Source: Legionella genomosp. 1 (GTDB taxonomy: Bacteria > Pseudomonadota > Gammaproteobacteria > Legionellales > Legionellaceae). Taken from it: a DNA stretch of 13,880 nucleotides. Under the pieces are notes generated by a model that was not told the DNA's origin, made no database searches, and saw only the letters and a list, made by a program, of their open reading frames with translations. Both the position numbers and the translations under genes were made by a program. The DNA lies in the NCBI GenBank assembly GCA_945865355.1, contig CAMBDN010000040.1, forward strand, positions 1 to 13,880. The letters are read 5' to 3'. Positions 6,160 through 13,137 of this stretch are shown here, one piece after another (within the stretch, counting starts at the first letter, position 1; each line of letters opens with the position of its first letter).

Positions 6160-6522
6160 ATGAAAAAAATTTTAACCGGGTTGTTGTTTTTGTGGGCGTT
6201 GGGCGTGCAAGCTTCAGATACGCTGACTATATCTGTGAATAAAAAAACGCCTCAATTTATGGTGACATTGCCTTCGAATCCAACGACGGGTTTTCAATGG
6301 ACGGTCACAAGCTATGATAAGAAAATTTTGCAGTTGAAGAGCAGTCATTTTGTTGCGCCACAGACAAAGCTCATTGGTGCGGGTGGCCAAATGACCTTTA
6401 CCTTTGCTCCAATCAAAGGTAAGTCTTATCCGGATACAACAAAGATGACGTTTAGCTATGCACGATCATGGGAAGCGAATAGTGGTACGCTAAAACAAGT
6501 GGTGGTTAATTTCAGCAAGTAG
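6160..6522 (+). CDS. Secreted chagasin-like cysteine-protease inhibitor (I42 family)
   Basis: A 120-residue protein with a signal peptide (MKK, hydrophobic core, VQA cleavage site near residue 18). The mature part is all-beta in character and carries the three inhibitory loops of the chagasin/I42 family in order. These are NPTTGF at 40-45 (family NPTTGY), GAGG at 73-76 (family GxGG) and RSW at 102-104 (family RPW, with Ser for Pro). Such proteins block papain-family cysteine proteases by inserting these loops into the active-site cleft. Export predicts action in the periplasm or outside the cell. The start is supported by the signal sequence; the upstream GGGGTAGG is only a moderate ribosome binding site. 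The gene stands alone, after a terminator and convergent with maeA (69-base gap). The target protease cannot be read from sequence. Confidence 0.88.
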   Translation: MKKILTGLLFLWALGVQASDTLTISVNKKTPQFMVTLPSNPTTGFQWTVTSYDKKILQLKSSHFVAPQTKLIGAGGQMTFTFAPIKGKSYPDTTKMTFSYARSWEANSGTLKQVVVNFSK

Positions 6523-6591
6523 ATTTCAGTTCCATCATAGGAACACCGGATTTGTCGTTTTGTGATCAATTGGCACTATTTAGGTGCAAAT

Positions 6592-8304
6592 CTAGCCAAT
6601 ACGCTTATACGGTAAATATCGGGGTTCCCAAAACCTGTCTTCGATCAATTTATCAAGTGCTTTGTCCTGATTGCATTGAGCAAGCCCTGAATCAATCGCT
6701 GTTTGTGCTACAGCAATAGCAATGTATTTCGCAACTTTTTGCGCCTCATCGAGTGAAGGTAACAACGGTAGGAAACTATCTTTTTTGCTGGGTGATAAAT
6801 GGCTTAATGCTTCAGCTGCAGCCCAGATCATTTCTTTTGAGAGTCTGGTTGCACGTACAGTCAATATACCTAATCCAATACCAGGAAAAACGAGGGCATT
6901 ATTGCATTGGGCAATTTGCAACATGCGGTTTTGGTATTCTACTGGTTTAAAAGCGGTGCCGGTTGCAATCAGCGCCTTTCCTTTGCTCCAATTGAGTATA
7001 TCAACGGGGCGTGCCTCACACTTTTCATCTGGGTTAGATAATGGGAAGATAATTGGGCGTTCGCAATGCAAGGACATCGTTTCGATGATGTCTTGGGAAA
7101 ATGCTCCTGGTTGTGCTGAGCAGCCAATAAGAATGGTTGGTTTGATGTAGCGGATTGTGTCTGCTAAAGAAGGGTATTTTTTGTCATTTAAGTCCCAATC
7201 TTTAAGTTCATTTTTTTTACGGGCAAAATGCTGTTGTGAATCGGTTAAATCGGGGTCTTTCTCAACCAATAGTCCTTGACGATCAACCAACCAAAAACAC
7301 TGATAGGCTTGTTTCAAGGACAAGCCTTTTCTGACCATTGCATCGACGATTTGATCACTAATTCCAGTGCCTGCTGAACCTGCTCCAAAGACTACGATAC
7401 GATGGTTTTCAAGAGCACAATCCGTTATGTCGCAGGCCGCGAGCAGGGCGGCTAATGTCACTGCTCCAGTTCCCTGAATGTCATCGTTAAAGGTGCATAA
7501 TTTATCCTGAAATTGATCGAGAATACGCCTAGCATTGCCACGACCGAAGTCTTCCCAGTGCAAGAAAGCGTGTGGGAAATTATGATGGATACTGTTTACA
7601 AATGTACGAATGAAGTCATCATATTCTTCTCCTTTGATCCGTAGACGGTGATAACCAAGATACATTGGATCATCCAACAGCTCTTGATTATTCGTGCCGA
7701 CATCGAGAAATATGGGCAGGGTACGAGTAGGGTCTATCCCGCATAAGCTATAGACCATCAATTTGGCGATAGGGATATCCATCCCACCTATCCCTTGGTC
7801 ACCAATGCCTAGTACGCCTTCACCATCGGTGACGACAATCAAGTCAATTTCCGGATTAGAGCGGTTAACCATGATTTCATCAATATGATTTTGATAGGGG
7901 TGTGAGATGTAGAGACCTCGTGGCTGACGATATTCACGGCTGTAGCGTTTTACCGCTGTGCCAACAATGGGAGTATAAATAACCGGAAGCATTTCTTCTA
8001 GATGGCGACGCAGTAACTTGTAGAATAAGACTTGGTTTTTATCATGCAAATTATTGAGGTAGATGTTCTGTTGGATGCTAGTGGTATAGCTTGCGAATTG
8101 TAAATAAGCACGCTTTACTTGTTCGTCCAATGTTTCTACACGATCGGGTAACTTGCCCAACAATTCAAATACCTTACGCTCCTCATGTGTAAATGCCGTT
8201 CCCTTATTTAATTGGGGCGTTGTCAGTAAGAATTTACCGCAAATCGATGTTTCAATAAATAATTCGCCTGTCTGGTCGTCACGGCTAACCTTAAAATCCA
8301 GCAT
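6592..8304 (-). CDS. maeA: NAD-dependent malic enzyme
   Basis: Oxidatively decarboxylates malate to pyruvate and CO2 with reduction of NAD, linking the TCA cycle to pyruvate. The 570-residue length matches the large-subunit malic enzymes (E. coli MaeA, 565). Visible sites are VIYTPIVGTAV with catalytic Tyr110, VVTDGEGVLGIGDQGIGGM, Lys181, metal ligands Glu251-Asp252 and Asp275 (EDFGRGNA and FNDDIQGTG), and the nucleotide-binding GAGSAG at 307-312. Absence of a C-terminal phosphotransacetylase domain separates it from the MaeB type. NAD rather than NADP preference is inferred from overall similarity to MaeA. The gene diverges from rhlE, and a well-spaced promoter lies just upstream (8337-8365). 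A weak hairpin without a T-run follows the stop codon. Confidence 0.95.
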   Translation of the reverse strand: MLDFKVSRDDQTGELFIETSICGKFLLTTPQLNKGTAFTHEERKVFELLGKLPDRVETLDEQVKRAYLQFASYTTSIQQNIYLNNLHDKNQVLFYKLLRRHLEEMLPVIYTPIVGTAVKRYSREYRQPRGLYISHPYQNHIDEIMVNRSNPEIDLIVVTDGEGVLGIGDQGIGGMDIPIAKLMVYSLCGIDPTRTLPIFLDVGTNNQELLDDPMYLGYHRLRIKGEEYDDFIRTFVNSIHHNFPHAFLHWEDFGRGNARRILDQFQDKLCTFNDDIQGTGAVTLAALLAACDITDCALENHRIVVFGAGSAGTGISDQIVDAMVRKGLSLKQAYQCFWLVDRQGLLVEKDPDLTDSQQHFARKKNELKDWDLNDKKYPSLADTIRYIKPTILIGCSAQPGAFSQDIIETMSLHCERPIIFPLSNPDEKCEARPVDILNWSKGKALIATGTAFKPVEYQNRMLQIAQCNNALVFPGIGLGILTVRATRLSKEMIWAAAEALSHLSPSKKDSFLPLLPSLDEAQKVAKYIAIAVAQTAIDSGLAQCNQDKALDKLIEDRFWEPRYLPYKRIG

Positions 8305-8336
8305 AGTAAATACTCACTACGTATCAGGGATAAGCC

Positions 8337-8365
8337 ATAGTAGGCGACTTGTTTTTTTTTGTCCA
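8337..8365 (-). promoter_or_regulatory. Probable maeA promoter
   Basis: On the minus strand, TGGACA (8365-8360) is separated by 17 bases from TACTAT (8342-8337), giving a leader of about 25 bases before the maeA ATG at 8304. The spacer contains a run of nine A residues, which would favour curved DNA. It is a prediction from spacing and motif match only. Confidence 0.55.
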
Positions 8366-8409
8366 GGTGATTTTAAGATTGGCTTCTTTGATTATTTCAA
8401 TGAAATTAG

Positions 8410-8437
8410 TTCAGTTGTGTGTTAAACTGCCTATAAT
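8410..8437 (+). promoter_or_regulatory. Probable rhlE promoter
   Basis: A perfect TATAAT lies at 8432-8437, with a weak -35, TTCAGT, 16 bases upstream (8410-8415). Transcription from here would give rhlE a leader of about 125 bases before its ATG. That is long enough for post-transcriptional control, which is common for cold-induced RNA helicases, but I could not find a convincing structure in it. Confidence 0.45.
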
Positions 8438-8570
8438 TTGTACGCGGGTTTGTTGGTTGGTTTAATTCGAGCCGGTATCAAAAAGGCATCGTACGTCATG
8501 GAGACAGTCCTGTGATCCGGTGCATTCTTCCTTCGGGATTATATTGCAATTTATATTAAGAGGTATCAAC

Positions 8571-9878
8571 ATGACATTTTCGACTCTAGGTTTATCAGAG
8601 CCGTTACTCCGTGCCGTTTCAGAACAAGGCTATAACTCGCCGACACCAATACAAGCTCAAGCCATTCCTGTTATTTTAAAAGGCCATGATTTGATGGGCT
8701 GTGCGCAAACAGGCACAGGAAAAACGGCAGGTTTCACATTACCATTACTGATGCGTTTATCTTCCCAGCCGCGCGTTCAAAGTAATCATATCAAAGTATT
8801 AATTTTAGCCCCTACCAGAGAGCTTGCAGCACAAATACACCAAAATGTAGTGCAATATGGACAATACCTTGATGTACGTTCATCGGTTGTTTTTGGTGGT
8901 GTGAAGATTAATCCACAAATGATGAAATTACGTGCCGGTGTGGAAATTTTGGTTGCGACGCCAGGGCGGCTATTGGATTTATATTCTCAGCGTGCTATTC
9001 GCTTTGACCAGCTTGAAGCGCTGGTTCTTGATGAAGCAGACCGCATGTTGGATATGGGATTTATTCATGACATTAAGAAGATCATGTCGTTGTTGCCACG
9101 AGTTCGTCAAACATTGTTGTTTTCCGCAACCTTTTCGAATGAAATTTGCCAATTGGCAAAAGACTTTTTAAAAAATCCCGTAGAAATTAGTGTGGCACCT
9201 AAGAACATAGCAGCTGTGTCGATCTCGCAAACAATTCATCCGGTTGATAAGGGACGAAAAGCGGAGTTGTTGAGCCATTTGATCCGTTCACAATCCTGGG
9301 ATCAGGCATTGATTTTTTCACGCACGAAGCATGGTGCTAATAAATTGGTGAAATTATTGGCATTAGATGGAATTGACGCAGCAGCGATACATGGCAACAA
9401 AAGTCAATCGCAGCGAACCAAGGCACTCGCAGATTTTAAAATAGGTAAAATTCGAATTTTAGTAGCGACAGATATTGCTGCCCGTGGAATTGATATTGAT
9501 CAATTACCGATGGTTGTGAATTTTGATTTGCCAAATGTTGCAGAAGATTATGTGCATCGAATAGGGCGTACAGGCCGCGCCGGTGCTGTAGGAAAAGCGA
9601 TTTCATTAGTTAGCGCTGATGAGTTTAAGCAATTGCAAGACATTGAAAAATTAATAAAGCAGCGACTTGACCGGGTAGAAATCGATGATTTTTCGCCTGA
9701 GCACGTTATCCCCAAAGTATCGACAACGTCTACAGCCTCTTCTGGCAGGGGAAAGCAATCCTATGCCGCAAATTCATCACGACGTGGGGCGAGCCAGCCT
9801 ACAAATCGTGGGCGTGGTAACAGGGGTAGAACCAGTCAGCCGAGTGCACAGCAAGGACGGCAACGTAAAGAAGGTTAG
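8571..9878 (+). CDS. rhlE: DEAD-box ATP-dependent RNA helicase RhlE
   Basis: A 435-residue RNA helicase with all family motifs: Q motif (GYNSPTPIQ, 20-28), Walker A AQTGTGKT (45-52), PTRELA (81-86), TPGR (130-133), DEAD (154-157), SAT (185-187), ARGID (304-308) and HRIGRTGRAG (329-338). A basic Ser/Arg/Gly-rich low-complexity tail runs from about residue 385 and should bind RNA non-specifically. The Q motif and tail type place it with RhlE, which acts in ribosome assembly and RNA remodelling, especially in the cold. ATG 8571 is chosen over an upstream in-frame start at 8520: AAGAGG lies eight bases before it, and the family N-terminus starts FSTLGLSEPLLRAV. The gene diverges from maeA, and no T-rich terminator is visible after it. 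Confidence 0.94.
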   Translation: MTFSTLGLSEPLLRAVSEQGYNSPTPIQAQAIPVILKGHDLMGCAQTGTGKTAGFTLPLLMRLSSQPRVQSNHIKVLILAPTRELAAQIHQNVVQYGQYLDVRSSVVFGGVKINPQMMKLRAGVEILVATPGRLLDLYSQRAIRFDQLEALVLDEADRMLDMGFIHDIKKIMSLLPRVRQTLLFSATFSNEICQLAKDFLKNPVEISVAPKNIAAVSISQTIHPVDKGRKAELLSHLIRSQSWDQALIFSRTKHGANKLVKLLALDGIDAAAIHGNKSQSQRTKALADFKIGKIRILVATDIAARGIDIDQLPMVVNFDLPNVAEDYVHRIGRTGRAGAVGKAISLVSADEFKQLQDIEKLIKQRLDRVEIDDFSPEHVIPKVSTTSTASSGRGKQSYAANSSRRGASQPTNRGRGNRGRTSQPSAQQGRQRKEG

Positions 9879-9904
9879 TTTAATTTTATAACCGTAAGTC
9901 CAAT

Positions 9905-9939
9905 CCAGTGGCCTAAGAAAGATCCATCAAGGCCACTGG
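9905..9939. repeat. Perfect 10-bp inverted repeat
   Basis: ccagtggcct (9905-9914) and aggccactgg (9930-9939) are exact inverted copies around a 15-base loop, 26 bases after the rhlE stop. No T-run follows, so it is not a classical terminator. It is followed by ttcgcaagttcgcaatgacg, a sequence style seen in dispersed intergenic repeats of several bacteria. It may protect the rhlE mRNA 3' end or be part of a repeat element. Confidence 0.6.
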
Positions 9940-9995
9940 GTTCGCAAGTTCGCAATGACGCGATTAAAGTCAATATGTTCTTGATGTAACTCAAC

Positions 9996-10020
9996 GGGTC
10001 ATCTCGACCGAAGCGAGAGT
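9996..10020. repeat. Hairpin element of a dispersed-repeat type
   Basis: The sequence gggtcatctcgaccgaagcg and its continuation form a 5-bp stem, TCTCG/CGAGA, around loop ACCGAAG. GTCATCTCGACCGAAG-type strings are familiar intergenic repeats in several bacterial genomes; that is from memory and not checked here. Together with the inverted repeat at 9905-9939 it occupies a 272-base gap (9879-10150) with no gene that I can support. Confidence 0.4.
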
Positions 10021-10153
10021 CTCTAGCCTCTTCTCTGAGGAGCCCTTTATAGATTTTTATTCGTTAACGTGCCTTGACGGGCTGCATCGTTTGATTGCCC
10101 ATAAATGCGATCTGATGATAGTATCGAGTCTTTTGTAAGAGATCTGATACGTG

Positions 10154-10534
10154 ATGATTAAACCTATAATCTTAATAATTTCATTGTTCTGGTTGGCAAC
10201 ATGTAATGCACATGATGAACATTACTATAACTTGCACCCCAATGAATTACAGAAAGCTATTGTCGAATGTTCTAAAAATCAATCAGCTCAAGAGAACTGT
10301 GAACAATTGAAAGAGACTGCTTCACAGGTAAATAAATTAGCCTATCAATTACGATTAGATCCACAAGAATTTGGCAAAAAAATATTATCCCTCCAAGAAA
10401 AAATTGCTAAGCAAGAGGCCTCATTGAGAGATGCGTCACATCCACCTGAATTAGAGTCCTTACTTATTAAAAATAAACAACATTTAAAAGAGCGTCTGGC
10501 GATTGTGAAATGGCTGGAGTCACCTGCGAGTTAG
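10154..10534 (+). CDS. Small exported protein, unknown function
   Basis: A 126-residue protein that I do not recognise as a named family. An N-terminal hydrophobic segment (about residues 3-17) ends in ATCNA, a plausible signal-peptidase I site before residue 20. LATC could also be read as a poor lipobox. The mature part is hydrophilic and largely helical in pattern, with two Cys ten residues apart (39 and 49) that could form a disulfide if exported. A Lys/Gln/Glu-rich stretch (about 70-115) is likely to form a coiled coil. The start could be GTG 10151 or ATG 10154; AAGAG lies upstream and the ATG is preferred slightly. The stop is two bases before the surE start, so it is the first visible gene of the surE-nlpD-rpoS block. 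Confidence 0.72.
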   Translation: MIKPIILIISLFWLATCNAHDEHYYNLHPNELQKAIVECSKNQSAQENCEQLKETASQVNKLAYQLRLDPQEFGKKILSLQEKIAKQEASLRDASHPPELESLLIKNKQHLKERLAIVKWLESPAS

Positions 10535-10536
10535 GC

Positions 10537-11295
10537 ATGAGAATATTAATTAGTAATGATGATGGTGTCTTAGCTCCGGGTATACGTGCTTTGGCTAATG
10601 AATTAGCAAGTGTCGCTCAAATTGAAGTGATGGCGCCAGATAGAAATCGTAGCGGTGCAAGTAACTCACTGACTTTGTTGCAGCCATTGCGGGTAAGACA
10701 ATTGGATAATGGGCATTACAGTGTCGAGGGTACACCTACTGATTGCGTACACTTAGCCCTCACGGGTTTTTTTGATCCAATAGCCAATATGGTGGTGTCA
10801 GGAATTAATGATGGTGCTAATCTAGGTGATGATGTTATTTATTCAGGTACGGTTGCTGCGGCAATGGAAGGGCGCTTTCTGGGTTTACCTGCTATTGCTG
10901 TTTCAATGGTTGGTGATAACATCCAGCATTATGATACGGCGGCAGTTATCGTGCGACAGTTAATTTTAAAATTTAGTGCCGACCAGCTCCCTAAGCAGAC
11001 AATTTTAAATATTAACGTACCTGATTTGCCATTGAGTCAAATCAAAGGGCTAGAAGTTACGCGCTTGGGTAAGCGACACAGCGCTGAGCCTATCGTCAAA
11101 GAAAATGATCCGCGCGGCCGTCCCATTTATTGGGTGGGCCCACCGGGGCCTGAGGCTGATGCAGGGCCTGGGACTGATTTTTATGCAGTAAATCAAGGGT
11201 ATGTATCAATTACCCCTTTGCATCTAGACATGACGCATTATAAAGTATTCGAACAAGTATCCACTTGGACCAATGGCATTAATTTGAGTGCATAA
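10537..11295 (+). CDS. surE: 5'/3'-nucleotidase and polyphosphatase SurE
   Basis: SurE is a metal-dependent phosphatase that acts on nucleoside 5'- and 3'-monophosphates and short polyphosphate; it supports stationary-phase survival. The 252-residue length matches E. coli SurE (253). It begins MRILISNDDGVLAPGI, with metal ligands Asp8-Asp9. PDRNRSGASNSLTL follows with Ser39, then EGTPTDCVHLA and SGINDGANLGDDVIYSGTVA with Asn91, the remaining metal-site region. The start ATG 10537 is fixed by the conserved N-terminus; an in-frame ATG at 10510 would overlap the upstream gene and add unconserved residues. It lies two bases after the small exported protein and one base before nlpD, so translation is probably coupled. 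In enterobacteria pcm follows surE; here it does not. Confidence 0.97.
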   Translation: MRILISNDDGVLAPGIRALANELASVAQIEVMAPDRNRSGASNSLTLLQPLRVRQLDNGHYSVEGTPTDCVHLALTGFFDPIANMVVSGINDGANLGDDVIYSGTVAAAMEGRFLGLPAIAVSMVGDNIQHYDTAAVIVRQLILKFSADQLPKQTILNINVPDLPLSQIKGLEVTRLGKRHSAEPIVKENDPRGRPIYWVGPPGPEADAGPGTDFYAVNQGYVSITPLHLDMTHYKVFEQVSTWTNGINLSA

Positions 11296-11296
11296 G

Positions 11297-12043
11297 ATGA
11301 ATCTGAAGAATAAGAGATGCTGCTATATCTTAATGTGTTTGCTGGTTCTCTGCTCGTGTGGACAACGGGCTGAACTAGCACCTGTTGTTGAATCCAGGTG
11401 GAGGGAAGTAAATAGTCATGCGAAGCGACATACTGTAGTACGAGGTGAAACACTTTATTCTATCGCGTTTCGTTATGATCAAGATTATCAACAACTTGCA
11501 ACATTCAATCATTTACACAGTCCATACACCGTAAAGGTTGGTCAGGTTTTAAGCTTACAGCCTGTAACTATTGCAATGCCAGTGGTTGCTCCTCTACGTG
11601 GACGATCGTATAAATCCGCAATACCGCCACAGAAAAAAACACCGCAACCAACGATTTGTCGACCAAAAAACAATCATATAGGTTGGATTTGGCCCATTCA
11701 TGGTAAAGTGGTTGCAATGTACTCTCCTCAAAAAGGAAAAAAGGGGATAGATATTGCTGGGAAAAAGGGTGAAGTGATTCATGCTGCTAATGGTGGTGTT
11801 GTTGCTTATGCGGGAAGTGGTCTTGCCGGTTATGGGAATTTAATTATCATTAAGCATGATAACCAGTACCTTACCGCCTATGGTAACAATTTAAAAAATC
11901 TTGTTAAGGAAGGGCAACGTATTAGAGCGGGTCAAATAATTGCTGAAATAGGTGTTGTTGATCGACGGTATTGGGGAGTACATTTTGAAATTAGAAAGTC
12001 AGGGATTCCAGTTAATCCACTAGATTATTTGAAAAATGGTTGA
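11297..12043 (+). CDS. nlpD: NlpD-like LysM/degenerate-LytM lipoprotein
   Basis: NlpD is an envelope lipoprotein that activates a peptidoglycan amidase during daughter-cell separation. The 248 residues contain a lipoprotein signal with LCSC (lipidated Cys21). A LysM peptidoglycan-binding domain starts HTVVRGETLYSIAFRYD (45-61) and runs to about 88. After a Pro/Lys-rich linker, an M23/LytM domain spans about 130-245. The zinc site is degenerate: the first ligand is Lys148 in KKGIDIAG, the HxH region reads AYGNN with Asn197 for His, while Asp152 and VHFEIR (His229) remain. It should therefore be an activator and not a hydrolase. It is much shorter than E. coli NlpD (379), mainly in the linker. 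ATG 11297 is preferred to GTG 11288, which would overlap the surE stop. Confidence 0.92.
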   Translation: MNLKNKRCCYILMCLLVLCSCGQRAELAPVVESRWREVNSHAKRHTVVRGETLYSIAFRYDQDYQQLATFNHLHSPYTVKVGQVLSLQPVTIAMPVVAPLRGRSYKSAIPPQKKTPQPTICRPKNNHIGWIWPIHGKVVAMYSPQKGKKGIDIAGKKGEVIHAANGGVVAYAGSGLAGYGNLIIIKHDNQYLTAYGNNLKNLVKEGQRIRAGQIIAEIGVVDRRYWGVHFEIRKSGIPVNPLDYLKNG

Positions 12044-12052
12044 CAGATAACA

Positions 12053-12068
12053 TGTTGTTATTACAACA
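12053..12068. promoter_or_regulatory. Dyad between nlpD and rpoS
   Basis: TGTTGT and ACAACA form a perfect 6-bp inverted repeat around TATT, ten bases after the nlpD stop codon and 33 bases before the rpoS start. TTGACA (12040-12045) and TATAAA (12072-12077) flank it but are 26 bases apart, too far for one promoter. It could be an operator or a small RNA hairpin in the rpoS leader; the assignment is tentative. Confidence 0.3.
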
Positions 12069-12101
12069 ATGTATAAATACATCGATACAATAGGTGAGAT
12101 A

Positions 12102-13133
12102 ATGTGTCCAAATGACCAGCAACCAGACGATAAAATAGAGCCTGAAGAGGATATCATCGATGATTCTATTGAGCCCGAGGAAGACGATCTCCCCGAATTA
12201 GAAAGTGATGATAGCGTTGAGGTCGATGCAACTGAAGTTATCGAGCCAGATTTTGGCGATGAAGTTGCTTTTCCCTCTTATCAGCGTGGTAAAAACATCG
12301 CTAAAGTTATGGATGCTACGCAAATATACTTGAGTGAGATTGGTTTTTCCCCATTACTCAGTGCAGAGGAAGAAGTTCATTATTCAACACTTTCTTTACA
12401 AGGGGATATCCCCGCTCGTAAAAAAATGATTGAATCCAATTTGCGGCTGGTTGTAAAAATATCCCGACGTTATCTTAATCGTGGTTTGCCTCTTCTTGAT
12501 TTGATTGAAGAGGGTAATTTAGGTTTGATGAAATCGGTCGAGAAATTTGATCCGACTCGAGGCTTTCGCTTTTCCACTTATGCAACTTGGTGGATTAGAC
12601 AAACGATTGAGCGGGCAATTATGAACCAAACACGCACCATTCGATTGCCTATTCATGTCGTTAAGGAGCTCAATGTTTATCTCAGGGCTGCTAGACAATT
12701 AACGCAAAAATTAGACCATGAACCCTCAGCAGAGGAAATCGCCGAAATGGTGGATAAACCTTTAGAGGACGTTCAAAAACTATTGGGATTGAACGACAAG
12801 GTTACTTCTGTTGATACGCCCATTGGTTACGACGAAAATAAATCATTATTAGATACGCTCGCTGATGAGAACAGTGTTAATCCGGCGGAATTATTAACCG
12901 ATGAAAATTTACGCACACATATTGAGTCATTATTAGATCAATTAACCGAAAATCAACAACAAGTCATTGCCCGACGTTTTGGTTTGCGTGGCTTTGAAAA
13001 GGCCACATTAGAAGACGTTGGTAAAGAGATTAATTTAACTCGGGAACGAGTTCGCCAGATACAAGTAGAGGCCCTAAAAGCACTCCGTATACTCCTAGAG
13101 CGCTTTGGTTTAACGCAAGAGGATTTGTTTTAA
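12102..13133 (+). CDS. rpoS: RNA polymerase sigma factor RpoS
   Basis: The stationary-phase and stress sigma factor; in Legionella it supports the switch to the transmissive, infectious state. It has 343 residues. An acidic N-terminus (1-50, with IEPEED twice) leads into region 1.2 (DATQIYLSEIG, 71-81). Region 2 runs from about 110 to 185 (NLRLVVKISRRYL, DLIEEGNLGLMKSVEKFD, FSTYATWWIRQTIERA). Region 3 includes LPIHVVKELNVYLR (K188, equivalent to the RssB-recognised K173 of E. coli by alignment). Region 4 holds the -35 helix-turn-helix (TLEDVGKEINLTRERVRQIQ). HVVKELNVYLR and SVDTPIGYDENKSLLD separate RpoS from RpoD and RpoH. ATG 12102 is preferred over 12069 because AGGTGA lies four bases upstream. 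It follows nlpD, as in other gammaproteobacteria, so a promoter inside nlpD is likely but not identified. Confidence 0.97.
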   Translation: MCPNDQQPDDKIEPEEDIIDDSIEPEEDDLPELESDDSVEVDATEVIEPDFGDEVAFPSYQRGKNIAKVMDATQIYLSEIGFSPLLSAEEEVHYSTLSLQGDIPARKKMIESNLRLVVKISRRYLNRGLPLLDLIEEGNLGLMKSVEKFDPTRGFRFSTYATWWIRQTIERAIMNQTRTIRLPIHVVKELNVYLRAARQLTQKLDHEPSAEEIAEMVDKPLEDVQKLLGLNDKVTSVDTPIGYDENKSLLDTLADENSVNPAELLTDENLRTHIESLLDQLTENQQQVIARRFGLRGFEKATLEDVGKEINLTRERVRQIQVEALKALRILLERFGLTQEDLF

Positions 13134-13137
13134 AAAT

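Noticed and set aside
6528..6543. GTTCC/GGAAC hairpin between the I42 inhibitor and maeA as a bidirectional terminator
   Set aside because: The stem is only 5 bp and has no T-run on either side, so I do not call it a terminator.
6722..7150. 142-residue plus-strand open frame within maeA
   Set aside because: It is antisense to conserved malic-enzyme sequence, with no ribosome binding site pattern and no recognisable domain.
8153..8425. 90-residue plus-strand open frame between maeA and rhlE
   Set aside because: Mostly antisense to the maeA N-terminus; the rest covers the divergent promoters. No family resemblance.
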